Of a stretch of DNA of 7,790 nt, positions 1 to 6,525 are shown piece after piece. The notes below the pieces were generated by a model that worked only from the letters and a program-made list of their open reading frames with translations, was not told the DNA's origin and did not search any database. Source of the DNA: Clostridium sp. CAG:632 (GTDB taxonomy: Bacteria; Bacillota; Clostridia; Lachnospirales; Lachnospiraceae). The stretch is from assembly GCA_000431515.1 (NCBI GenBank), contig HF991369.1, positions 118,790 to 126,579 of the forward strand, read 5' to 3'. The position numbers and the translations under genes were made by a program. The stretch's first letter is position 1. Each line of letters starts with the position of its first letter.

Positions 1-291
1 ACATCCCATATCCCCGACTGCCTCTGTCCGAAGCTCTCCGGTCACATTCTCGCCATTTAACCATACCTGCTGGGCACCATTCTCATAGCTGATCGCTACC
101 TCCAGCTTCTGACATGCCTGCGCTACCTGCTCCGGATTCTCCGGATTCAGATGATTTCTGAGAAAATAAACTGCGATTGCCCGATACATCGCACCGGTAT
201 CCACATAAACTGCCCCCAGTTTTTTCGCTACCAGCTTTGCAATCGTGCTTTTTCCTGCCCCTGCCGGTCCGTCAATTGCCACACTTGCCAT
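1..291 (-). CDS. cmk: Cytidylate kinase, N-terminal part (cut by left window edge)
   Basis: This encodes the first 97 residues of (d)CMP kinase, the cytosolic enzyme that moves the gamma phosphate of ATP onto CMP or dCMP in pyrimidine nucleotide supply and salvage. The P-loop GPAGAGKST sits at residues 8-16, followed by the family's VDTGAMYRAIA stretch at about 30-40, which helps bind the nucleotide monophosphate. The insert ending in LNGENVT and then RTEAVG, near residues 78-93, is also typical. The family is about 215-225 residues long, so more than half, including the C-terminal lid and CMP-binding parts, lies outside the window. The ATG at 291 is supported by an AAGGAGG ribosome binding site 11 nt upstream. 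It is the last gene in this window and appears to have its own promoter (360-388). No defect is visible in the part seen. Confidence 0.95.
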   Translation of the reverse strand, partial: MASVAIDGPAGAGKSTIAKLVAKKLGAVYVDTGAMYRAIAVYFLRNHLNPENPEQVAQACQKLEVAISYENGAQQVWLNGENVTGELRTEAVGDMGC

Positions 292-302
292 AACTTATAT
301 AT

Positions 303-309
303 CCTCCTT
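303..309 (-). promoter_or_regulatory. Ribosome binding site of cmk
   Basis: AAGGAGG on the minus strand, 11 nt before the cmk ATG. It is unusual in that it begins one base after the U5 run of the hairpin at 316-337. The right arm of that hairpin (TTCCT, 317-321) could alternatively pair with AGGAG of this site (304-308; four Watson-Crick pairs and one G-U, loop of 8). Confidence 0.8.
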
Positions 310-310
310 G

Positions 311-337
311 AAAAACAGGAATCCGTATGGATTCCTG
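311..337 (-). terminator. Hairpin plus U5 in the cmk leader (terminator or attenuator)
   Basis: On the minus strand a perfect 9-bp stem, CAGGAATCC / GGATTCCTG with loop ATAC (316-337), is followed at once by five T (311-315). This has the form of an intrinsic terminator for transcripts coming from the permease gene, whose stop is 100 nt upstream. It lies downstream of a good promoter (360-388) and immediately before the cmk ribosome binding site, so it could also stop or attenuate transcripts meant for cmk. In the plus direction no T run follows closely. Confidence 0.65.
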
Positions 338-359
338 CCTTATTGTACTAACTTTTTTG

Positions 360-388
360 ATTATATCGCATTTCTGCATTTCTGTCCA
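360..388 (-). promoter_or_regulatory. Probable sigma-A promoter of cmk
   Basis: On the minus strand, TGGACA (383-388; 5 of 6 to the -35 consensus), a 17-bp spacer, and a perfect TATAAT (360-365). The start of transcription would fall near 353, giving a leader of about 60 nt that contains the 316-337 hairpin. The -35 overlaps a short inverted repeat CCATG-N7-CATGG (386-402), which might be an operator but is too short to claim. Confidence 0.65.
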
Positions 389-439
389 TGCTGTTATCAT
401 GGCAGATAATACTACCCTTCCTGTCTTTTTCGTTATATT

Positions 440-2431
440 CTATGACCATTGTACCAGCTTATAATATACTCTGGACGTAATTGCATAGACGCATGCGTAT
501 AAAATGCCGAATACCAGTACACATCCAAAAATGCATCCGATAAACAGCATCCGATTATCCAGCTGTACCATTCGCAATAACCGTTCAATAACCGGATATG
601 CGAACAGGACATGAATGGCCGCTGTCACCAGTGGCAGGAAAAATACCGTCAGAATCTGTGACCGGATAGATGCTTTCACTTCCTCCCGGCTCATTCCTAT
701 CTTCTGCATAATAACATATCGATCGTGATCTTCATAGCCCTCTGATATCTGTTTATAATATATGATCAGAATGGTTGCCACCGTAAACAGGATCCCGAGG
801 AATATACCGATAAACAAAAGTCCGCCATATGCATTCAGGAACGTTTCCCGGATACTGCTCTGTTCAAACAACTGGACATAGTTCCCCTCAAACCATCCCT
901 GATCTGCAAATTTCTGTTCTATCTTCTGATAAAGTGCCTGCTTTTCCTGTGTGGTTCCGGCAAAGTCAAAGCCTTCCAGGCAGCTGACGCCGCCGGCCAG
1001 ATCTCCCTGATTCGCCTGCATGGTTTCCATGATTCTCTGAATATCTGCCTCTGTCATTACCATATACGCTTCTGTAAAGATACTGTTTGAATAGATTGGA
1101 ATAAAATCCTGCAGATGTTCTTTAATCTGATAGGTCTCATCATATAGCTTCCATGTATCCTGCTTAAACGGATCCTGCCGGCAATAAACCAGACTTTCCC
1201 CATCCTGCAGCTTGATATTCTCTCCGGATACCCGGTTATAATCATCAATGCTGATCAGAAAACAGTAGCATATATTAGATTCCCCGACAGATAAAAACGC
1301 ATTGATGTCTGCTTCCAGCACATTCTCTTCCTTCAAGGCCGCAAAATCATAATATGGATATGCATACTGCTGCTTTACCTCCAACGACTCTTCCTCGATA
1401 CACTGATTAATGGCGTCATTCAAATCTTCCGGAATCTGCTCTGCATCCACCGTCATCATGATATCACTCGGATACATCTTACGGATAGCATCCTCAAGAC
1501 CAAACCACATGCTGATAGTCGTTGACAACATGACCAGTACCATGGTTGACAGTACACAGATATTCGCCAGTCCGACCGCATTCCGTTTCATTCGATAGAG
1601 CATACCGGATACCGATACGAAATGCTTCGTCTGATAATAATAGTGTCTATTTTTCTTAAGCAGCTTTAACAATGTGATCGTTCCTGTCGTAAAGAGCAGA
1701 TACGTACCGACAATTACAAGCAACACAGCCAGTGCGAACAGCCCCAGAACCCGCAGTGGATTCTGTGTCGTAACTGAAATATAATAGCCGCTTCCGATAC
1801 AGAGGATACCAAGTACCGCCAGTGCCCACTTGGCTTTCGGCTCGCGCTCTCCGACCGCATTTCCCTTTAACAGTTCAATCGGCTTGGAACATACCACGGA
1901 TAACGCGGATTTTATATAGATCAATCCAAATACAATTGCAAATAAAACAAGTGTTGTAAGCAGCGCTTCTTTACAAACATGGAACCCAAATACAATGTCA
2001 AAATCAACCAGTTTCAGCAATATCAGATATGCCAGCTTTTCAAATAAGATTCCGGCCAGAAGTCCTGCGGCCAGACTGATTCCGGCAATATACAGGGTTT
2101 CAAATGCAATAACTATCAGAATATGCCGTTTCTCCATTCCCAGCACGTGAAACAGACCAATTTCCTGTTTCCTGCGTTTCATCAGAAAGCTGTTGGTGTA
2201 AAACAGAAATATCGCTCCGAATAAAGCAATGATATATCGCCCGTATCCAAGAATCCTTAACAAAACCACACCGGTATTTCCCATATCCATAATATCTGTA
2301 TTGGCGGATATGGAATGCATGATATAGTACATTGCGATCGATAATATACAAGTGATGATATATGGCAGATAGACCTGCATATTCTTTCTGATATTACTTG
2401 CTGCCAGACGCGGATAAAACACTTTATTCAT
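440..2431 (-). CDS. BceB-like ABC transporter permease (peptide-antibiotic sensing and detoxification)
   Basis: A 663-residue inner-membrane permease of the FtsX/MacB superfamily. Hydrophobicity read by eye gives ten helices at about 20-38, 56-79, 103-133, 156-173, 202-218, 229-249, 287-310, 534-558, 592-614 and 628-652. One large extracellular domain (about 311-530) lies between helices 7 and 8. This layout and length are those of BceB. In that family the permease works with the ATPase to free lipid II-cycle targets from peptide antibiotics, and it forms a sensor complex with the partner kinase. The external domain varies most and is thought to set drug specificity; here it carries five cysteines. 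I chose the ATG at 2431, with AGGTGG (2440-2445) 8 nt upstream. A longer reading from GTG 2443 would start inside that site. It overlaps the ATPase stop by 8 nt, indicating translational coupling. The substrate is unknown. Confidence 0.9.
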   Translation of the reverse strand: MNKVFYPRLAASNIRKNMQVYLPYIITCILSIAMYYIMHSISANTDIMDMGNTGVVLLRILGYGRYIIALFGAIFLFYTNSFLMKRRKQEIGLFHVLGMEKRHILIVIAFETLYIAGISLAAGLLAGILFEKLAYLILLKLVDFDIVFGFHVCKEALLTTLVLFAIVFGLIYIKSALSVVCSKPIELLKGNAVGEREPKAKWALAVLGILCIGSGYYISVTTQNPLRVLGLFALAVLLVIVGTYLLFTTGTITLLKLLKKNRHYYYQTKHFVSVSGMLYRMKRNAVGLANICVLSTMVLVMLSTTISMWFGLEDAIRKMYPSDIMMTVDAEQIPEDLNDAINQCIEEESLEVKQQYAYPYYDFAALKEENVLEADINAFLSVGESNICYCFLISIDDYNRVSGENIKLQDGESLVYCRQDPFKQDTWKLYDETYQIKEHLQDFIPIYSNSIFTEAYMVMTEADIQRIMETMQANQGDLAGGVSCLEGFDFAGTTQEKQALYQKIEQKFADQGWFEGNYVQLFEQSSIRETFLNAYGGLLFIGIFLGILFTVATILIIYYKQISEGYEDHDRYVIMQKIGMSREEVKASIRSQILTVFFLPLVTAAIHVLFAYPVIERLLRMVQLDNRMLFIGCIFGCVLVFGILYACVYAITSRVYYKLVQWS

Positions 2432-3191
2432 ACTGATCACCACCTGTCAGAAGCATTGTCAATGTATTGGTGATCTTCTGATACTGTTCCTCCAGCGTAC
2501 TGTTGCCCCGGTACAGCTGATGGAACACCTGACCATCCTTAATGAACAGAACCCGGCTTGCATGACAGGCCGCCGTCACGGAATGTGTTACCATGAGGAT
2601 CGTCTGTCCTTCCCCATGAACCTGATCGAATACCTTTAACAACTCCGAGGTCGATCTGGAATCCAGTGCACCTGTCGGTTCATCTGCCAGAATCAGCTTC
2701 GGGTTCGTGATCAGTGCCCGTGCGACCGCAGTTCTCTGCTTCTGTCCACCGGATACCTCATACGGATATTTCTCCAGCAGCTCCTGAATGCCGAGCTTCT
2801 TTGCCAGCGGCTTCAACCGGATCTGCATCTGAGCATACCGCTCACCTGCCAGCACCAGCGGCAATAAAATATTATCCTTTAGCGAAAAAGTATCGAGCAA
2901 ATTAAACTCCTGAAATACGAATCCAAGATTGTCCCGCCGAAAGGCAGATAACTGTCGTTCCTTTACATCCGATAGTTTCTTTCCATCCAGCAATACCTCT
3001 CCGGCCGTTGGTTTATCCAGTGCAGCCAAAATATTAAGCAGCGTCGTCTTACCGGATCCGGACTCGCCCATAATCGCCACATATTCGCCCTGTTCCACAG
3101 AAAAGCTGACATCCGTTAATGCCTGCACCTGATTGCCACCCAGTCTGGTGGTATAGACTTTTTTCAGATTATTTACTTCTAATATTGTCAT
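2424..3191 (-). CDS. BceA-like ABC transporter ATPase
   Basis: A 255-residue cytoplasmic ATPase of the MacB/LolD/BceA type that powers the permease encoded next to it. The motifs are complete: Walker A GESGSGKT at 42-49, Q-loop glutamine 94 in FVFQEFNLLD, signature VSGGQ at 146-150, Walker B LILADE at 166-171 with the catalytic glutamate, D-loop near 174-177, and the switch histidine H203 in MVTHS. FVFQEFNLLD and the ADEPTGALDS stretch are typical of this subfamily. The ATG at 3191 is chosen because AGGAGG (3197-3202) lies 5 nt upstream and the family's usual MTILEVNNLKK-like opening begins there. The frame stays open to an ATG at 3287, but that extension covers the promoter and has no family similarity. 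The 139-nt gap to the kinase gene holds a separate promoter and likely regulator sites, so this pair is probably induced independently. Confidence 0.95.
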   Translation of the reverse strand: MTILEVNNLKKVYTTRLGGNQVQALTDVSFSVEQGEYVAIMGESGSGKTTLLNILAALDKPTAGEVLLDGKKLSDVKERQLSAFRRDNLGFVFQEFNLLDTFSLKDNILLPLVLAGERYAQMQIRLKPLAKKLGIQELLEKYPYEVSGGQKQRTAVARALITNPKLILADEPTGALDSRSTSELLKVFDQVHGEGQTILMVTHSVTAACHASRVLFIKDGQVFHQLYRGNSTLEEQYQKITNTLTMLLTGGDQYE

Positions 3192-3217
3192 AGAAACCTC
3201 CTGATTGTCCGGTATTC

Positions 3218-3240
3218 TGTCATACCGTTGTTTTATGACA
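3218..3240. repeat. Inverted repeat at the presumed start of the ATPase transcript
   Basis: TGTCAT (3218-3223) and ATGACA (3235-3240) are perfect 6-bp inverted copies separated by 11 bp. On the minus strand the repeat begins 2 nt after the TATAAT, so it covers the expected start site and first 20 transcribed bases. A second small hairpin, CGGTAT / ATACCG (3210-3215 and 3222-3227), overlaps it and the two cannot form together. Either could be a repressor site or a 5' RNA structure, or chance. Confidence 0.35.
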
Positions 3241-3242
3241 CT

Positions 3243-3271
3243 ATTATATTTTTTCGGGCAAAGGTTCTCCA
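3243..3271 (-). promoter_or_regulatory. Promoter of the ATPase-permease pair
   Basis: On the minus strand a perfect TATAAT (3243-3248), a 17-bp spacer and TGGAGA (3266-3271; 4 of 6 to the -35 consensus). It lies in the kinase-ATPase gap with an expected start near 3236 and a leader of about 45 nt before ATG 3191. A weak -35 with a strong -10 suits an activator-dependent promoter, and likely activator sites lie just upstream (3281-3315). Confidence 0.7.
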
Positions 3272-3280
3272 TCTGATCCG

Positions 3281-3315
3281 GTGACACTTTTCCGTTCCAT
3301 GTGACATTTTTGTAA
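3281..3315. promoter_or_regulatory. Likely response-regulator binding region (BceR-type box)
   Basis: Plus-strand TGACA-TTTT-TGTAA (3302-3315) is a near-perfect dyad. It fits the TNACA-N4-TGTAA motif that I recall for BceR-like regulators of Bacillus. GTGACAYTTTT occurs twice, at 3281-3291 and 3301-3311, matching at 10 of 11 positions with a 20-bp period, close to two helical turns. The second copy has one good half-site, as in a weaker secondary site. The region lies 10 to 44 bp upstream of the -35 of the ATPase promoter, as expected for an activator. Confidence 0.6.
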
Positions 3316-3330
3316 GATACGAAATGTCCT

Positions 3331-4329
3331 TTAATCCGTTAACAGTGACTCCTTTCCTGCGTAGATCCGGACGGTCGTTCCGACACCGACCTCCGAGGTC
3401 ACCTGTAACCGTATCGATAATTTGTCTGCTGTCTTTTTGCACAGATATAGTCCGAGACCGGTTGCTTTCTTATCCATTCTTCCGTTATAACCGGTAAATC
3501 CTTTTTCAAAAATCCTTGGAATATCCTCCGGTGCAATGCCGATTCCGGTATCTGTAACATTCAGAACACCTTCGCCTTCTCCACGGATAGTAATCGTTCC
3601 GGCATTTGTATATTTAACCGCATTGGAAATAATCTGTTCAAGCAGAAACAGAAACCACTTCTCATCCGTCAGGATCGTCTGTCCTGTTTCCTGAAAATCC
3701 AGGCGAATCTTCTTCCGAATAAATTGTCCTGCATATTTATGGATCACCTGTCGGATGCCGTCATCCAGATTCATGTCCCGGAACACGAAATCCGTCTCGG
3801 TTCCTTCCAGACGATAATAATTTAAGACCATGTTTACATATTGTTCTATCCGGAAAAGCTCCGCCAGAAGCTCCCGGTTCTCCTCTGTATCCTCGCTCTG
3901 CAATACCAGCTTCATCGTCGCGATCGGAACCTTGATCTGATGCACCCAGGTCGCATAAAACTCCAGACTGTTCTTACGCTCCTGATTCCAGCTCTGCATA
4001 TCCGTTTCATACTGCTCCTGTATCATACTTATGATCCGACTATATTCCTCTTCTATGGCAGTCTCAGGTGCCGGAATTCTCTCTGCTACGGTTTCCCTGC
4101 TGTCTATCATATGAATCGTCTTCCATCTCCGGTAATAACCGGCGAATCCGACCCCTACACTTACCAGAAGGATCAACAGACAGATTGCATCCGCATACAG
4201 AATAATCTCCGGATTAATCTTATACAGATAAAGAACTATATGTAAAACCACTGCACAGACAAACAACAGAATAGCGCCATTCCGGTGTTGTCTTATATAT
4301 TTTCCAAGAATCCGAAACCTGTCTTTCAC
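3331..4329 (-). CDS. BceS-like intramembrane-sensing histidine kinase
   Basis: A 332-residue membrane kinase that autophosphorylates a histidine and passes the phosphate to the neighbouring regulator. Two helices at about 19-37 and 42-66 are joined by only a few external residues, leaving no room for a sensor domain. In Bce systems such kinases sense through the ABC permease instead. A coiled linker leads to the H-box WVHQIKVPIA (histidine 130), then the N-box with N236 in NAVKYT, G1 box DTGIGI at 260-265 and G2 box GLGL at 291-294. All key residues are present, so it should be active. I chose the GTG at 4329, with GGAGG 6 nt upstream. An in-frame ATG at 4344 would add five residues but lacks a clear ribosome binding site. 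The gap to the regulator gene is 27 nt, so they are co-transcribed. The length matches BceS-type kinases. Confidence 0.92.
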   Translation of the reverse strand: MKDRFRILGKYIRQHRNGAILLFVCAVVLHIVLYLYKINPEIILYADAICLLILLVSVGVGFAGYYRRWKTIHMIDSRETVAERIPAPETAIEEEYSRIISMIQEQYETDMQSWNQERKNSLEFYATWVHQIKVPIATMKLVLQSEDTEENRELLAELFRIEQYVNMVLNYYRLEGTETDFVFRDMNLDDGIRQVIHKYAGQFIRKKIRLDFQETGQTILTDEKWFLFLLEQIISNAVKYTNAGTITIRGEGEGVLNVTDTGIGIAPEDIPRIFEKGFTGYNGRMDKKATGLGLYLCKKTADKLSIRLQVTSEVGVGTTVRIYAGKESLLTD

Positions 4330-4333
4330 TGTA

Positions 4334-4340
4334 CCCCTCC
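4334..4340 (-). promoter_or_regulatory. Ribosome binding site deciding the kinase start (GTG 4329)
   Basis: GGAGGGG on the minus strand, 4 nt before GTG 4329. It lies downstream of the alternative ATG at 4344, so it can only serve the GTG. The GTG product begins with a basic stretch directly before the first helix, as usual in this family. Confidence 0.65.
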
Positions 4341-4356
4341 ACATTTCTATGCATCA

Positions 4357-5028
4357 CTATTCAATAATATAGCCACATCCAACCTTTGTCTTAATATAAT
4401 CCTCCAAACCGATCTCCACCAGTTTTTTCCGTAAACGGTTAATGTTTACAGTCAGTGTATTTTCCTCTACATAAGAATCAATCTCCCAGAGCCGCATCAT
4501 CAATGTATTCCGGCTGACTACTTTTCCCTTTTGCTCTAGCAGGGTCTGCAGGATCCGGAACTCATTCCGGGTCAGATCAAGCATCTGTTCTCCGTAATGT
4601 AATGTCATATCATTCAGATTTAAAATTGCGCCCTTGTGTTCCAGTACCGGGATTGAACCCGTCAGATCATAGGTTCTTCGAAGGATTGCCTGTACCTTGG
4701 CAAGCAGCACGTTCAGATCAAATGGTTTTGCAATGAAATCATCTCCACCCATATTCATTGCCATGATGATATTCATATTATCCGATGCCGAAGATATAAA
4801 GAGAATCGGGACATTGGAATGCTTCCGTATCTCACTGCACCAGTGGTATCCATTGAAAAACGGCAGCATAATATCCAGCAGAACCAGCTGTGGTTCTACT
4901 GCCAGAAATTCCTCCGTAACCTTCTGAAAATTCTGAATGCAATATACCTCATAGCCCCAGGCCTGCAGCTGTGCCTGCATTGCATTTGCCATATTTTCAT
5001 CATCTTCTATAAGCATGATCTTATACAT
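4357..5028 (-). CDS. BceR-like OmpR-family response regulator
   Basis: A 223-residue DNA-binding regulator. The receiver domain (about 1-115) has the acidic pair D9-D10, phospho-acceptor D52 in LLDIMLP, S79/S80 in the switch position and the invariant K101 in KPFD. A short linker leads to a winged-helix output domain (about 128-222) with DLTRNEFRILQTLL, RLW, and the VNINRLRKKL recognition helix followed by the TKVGCGYII wing. Length, order and neighbours match BceR-type regulators, which activate the adjacent transporter promoter. The best candidate target is the dyad at 3302-3315. The ATG at 5028 is preceded by a modest GGGTGG-type ribosome binding site. It begins 15 nt after the flavoprotein stop with no promoter visible between, so basal expression probably depends on that upstream gene. 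Confidence 0.93.
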   Translation of the reverse strand: MYKIMLIEDDENMANAMQAQLQAWGYEVYCIQNFQKVTEEFLAVEPQLVLLDIMLPFFNGYHWCSEIRKHSNVPILFISSASDNMNIIMAMNMGGDDFIAKPFDLNVLLAKVQAILRRTYDLTGSIPVLEHKGAILNLNDMTLHYGEQMLDLTRNEFRILQTLLEQKGKVVSRNTLMMRLWEIDSYVEENTLTVNINRLRKKLVEIGLEDYIKTKVGCGYIIE

Positions 5029-5043
5029 TGATTTTCCACCCTT

Positions 5044-6384
5044 CTACTCAATGGCATTACCGGCAGCATATCCGGTACTCCAGGCAATCTGAAGATTAAA
5101 GCCACCGGTTACCGCATCCGTATCCAGTAATTCTCCTGCAATATAAAGTCCGGATACCAGCTTTGACTCCATCGTTTGCGGATTGATTTCCTTTACGTTT
5201 ATACCGCCTCTGGTAATGATCGCTTCCTGAAATCCGCGACATCCCAAAATATGCATCGGCATTTTTTTAAGAGTATGAACCAGTGTCAACCGTTCTTCTT
5301 TCGTCAGAATATTCACCTTTTTATCTGCCGGAATACCGCTAAGACTGATCACGATTGGAATTAATTTTTTTGGAAGCAGATCATCCATTGCATTCTGAAG
5401 CTGCCGGTTCTGATAACGGAAAAAATCCTTCTGCAACCGTTCATCCAGTTGTTCCTCCGATAACGCCGGCTTCAGATCCACGAACAGGTCCAGCGGCTGT
5501 TTCAACATCATATCCTGTTGTCTGATCGTATCCTGCAGTTTGCCACGATCCTCTGCCCTGAAATCATATTCCTCCAGATATCCCTTTAATCTGGTACTGG
5601 CAGTCAAAACCAGCGGACCACTGACACCAAAATGAGTGAATAACAGCTCTCCAAAGCCTTCATAAATCGTTTTTTTACCGTTTTTTACCTGAATCGCAAT
5701 ATTTTTAAGCGTTAAGCCCATTAAGTCCTTACACCATTGCTCCTGCATTACAAATGGTACCAGAGACGGCTCCGGTACGGACAATGTATGTCCCAGCCTT
5801 TCTGCAAAACTATAACCATCTCCGGTTGATCCGGTGCTTGCATAAGAACAACCGCCGGTTGTCAGGATCACTGCATCTGCTGAAAGAGTCTCGCTCTTTT
5901 GTTTTCCATTTTTGCCATCCTTTCCATCCCGGCAGAACGATTTCACTTTCACACCGGTAACCGCTCCCTGTTCTGCACAGAGTGCCGTTACTACTGTTCT
6001 TAATCGGATCTGTACCTTCAGACGTTTCAGCTCCTGTTCCAGTCCACGGATCACATCTGAGGAATGATCCGACACCGGGAACACCCGGTTGCCACGTTCT
6101 ATTTTCAGATATACTCCTAAATCTTCAAAAAAAGAATAGGTCATCCAGTTATCAAATCCATACACCGCACTATATAAAAACTTATGATTCGTTATAATAT
6201 TCGTAAATAATTCATTCGTATCACAGGCATTCGTCAGGTTGCATCTTCCCTTTCCTGTAATAAATAGTTTCTTTCCGAGCTTTTCATTTTTTTCCAGCAA
6301 AAGGACCGAATGTCCTTTCCGTGCAGCTGCAATCGCCGCCATCATACCGGCAGCACCGCCGCCTACCACAATTACCTTTGACAT
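5044..6384 (-). CDS. NAD(P)/FAD-dependent oxidoreductase, HI0933/BaiN family
   Basis: A 446-residue flavoprotein, full length for the family (about 400-450). The N-terminal Rossmann motif VVGGGAAGMMAA, with GGGAAG at 8-13, binds the FAD ADP part, and an acidic residue follows in LLLEKN. GKKLFITGKGRCNLTN near 37-52 is the family signature. The C-terminal FAD-contact segment is near 412-442, with GLYIAGELLD, then TGGFNLQ and AWSTGYAAG. The family includes BaiN, reported as a bile-acid reductase, and proteins annotated as aminoacetone oxidases. Most members have no proven substrate, so none is assigned and the name BaiN here means family only. The ATG at 6384 has AGGAG (6391-6395) 6 nt upstream. 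The gene stands alone after a terminator, with only a weak -10-like TATGAT (6428-6433) seen upstream. A Gly/Lys-rich insert at 153-161 is encoded by a 9-nt repeat. Confidence 0.9.
   Translation of the reverse strand: MSKVIVVGGGAAGMMAAIAAARKGHSVLLLEKNEKLGKKLFITGKGRCNLTNACDTNELFTNIITNHKFLYSAVYGFDNWMTYSFFEDLGVYLKIERGNRVFPVSDHSSDVIRGLEQELKRLKVQIRLRTVVTALCAEQGAVTGVKVKSFCRDGKDGKNGKQKSETLSADAVILTTGGCSYASTGSTGDGYSFAERLGHTLSVPEPSLVPFVMQEQWCKDLMGLTLKNIAIQVKNGKKTIYEGFGELLFTHFGVSGPLVLTASTRLKGYLEEYDFRAEDRGKLQDTIRQQDMMLKQPLDLFVDLKPALSEEQLDERLQKDFFRYQNRQLQNAMDDLLPKKLIPIVISLSGIPADKKVNILTKEERLTLVHTLKKMPMHILGCRGFQEAIITRGGINVKEINPQTMESKLVSGLYIAGELLDTDAVTGGFNLQIAWSTGYAAGNAIE
5902..5928 (-). repeat. Three imperfect 9-nt tandem repeats inside the flavoprotein gene
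   Basis: On the minus strand the codons GATGGAAAG, GATGGCAAA and AATGGAAAA follow each other and encode DGK-DGK-NGK (residues 153-161). The unit is a multiple of three, so gain or loss would keep the reading frame. It lies in a poorly conserved surface part of the protein, between the Rossmann start and the TTGG motif. Confidence 0.6.
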
Positions 6385-6424
6385 ATTAATCTCCTATATT
6401 ATGAGAAGTCCATTTTACAAAATA

Positions 6425-6480
6425 AATATCATAAATAGATAAGGCTGCCACATTGACAGTTCCTGTTTCTGCGACAGCCT
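6425..6480 (-). terminator. Terminator of the carboxyltransferase gene
   Basis: On the minus strand AGGCTGTCGCA (6470-6480) pairs with TGTGGCAGCCT (6442-6452) over 11 bp, including two G-U pairs. An inner ACAG-GAA-CTGT stem lies within the loop. A U-rich but interrupted run follows (6425-6441). It starts 46 nt after the stop at 6526. G-U pairs form only in the minus-strand RNA, which supports this direction. A smaller hairpin CCCGT-N3-ACGGG (6492-6504) precedes it without a T run. Confidence 0.6.
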
Positions 6481-6525
6481 CATGATCCTATCCCGTTACA
6501 CGGGGTAATTTCTGATTATTAATAA

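Noticed and set aside
151..351. 66-residue plus-strand open frame with several cysteines
   Set aside because: It overlaps the conserved cmk start and its leader on the other strand, and the Cys/His content follows from antisense codons.
386..402. CCATG-N7-CATGG inverted repeat overlapping the cmk -35
   Set aside because: Only 5 bp per arm, with no T run and no known regulator motif; chance is likely.
2432..2443. GTG start at 2443 for the permease
   Set aside because: It lies within the AGGTGG ribosome binding site that serves ATG 2431, and the family normally begins at the shorter form.
3192..3287. Longer N-terminus for the ATPase (start at 3287)
   Set aside because: The 32 extra residues cover the TATAAT promoter and leader, lack similarity to the family and have no good ribosome binding site; AGGAGG lies right before ATG 3191.
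3841..4245. 134-residue plus-strand open frame
   Set aside because: It runs opposite the well-supported kinase gene, resembles no family I know and has no clear ribosome binding site; it is a shadow frame.
4648..4661. tRNA T-arm-like sequence CGGGTTCAATCCCG on the minus strand
   Set aside because: It lies in the regulator's linker codons, the loop has 6 rather than 7 bases, and no acceptor, anticodon or D arm surrounds it. It is not a tRNA or a convincing attachment site.
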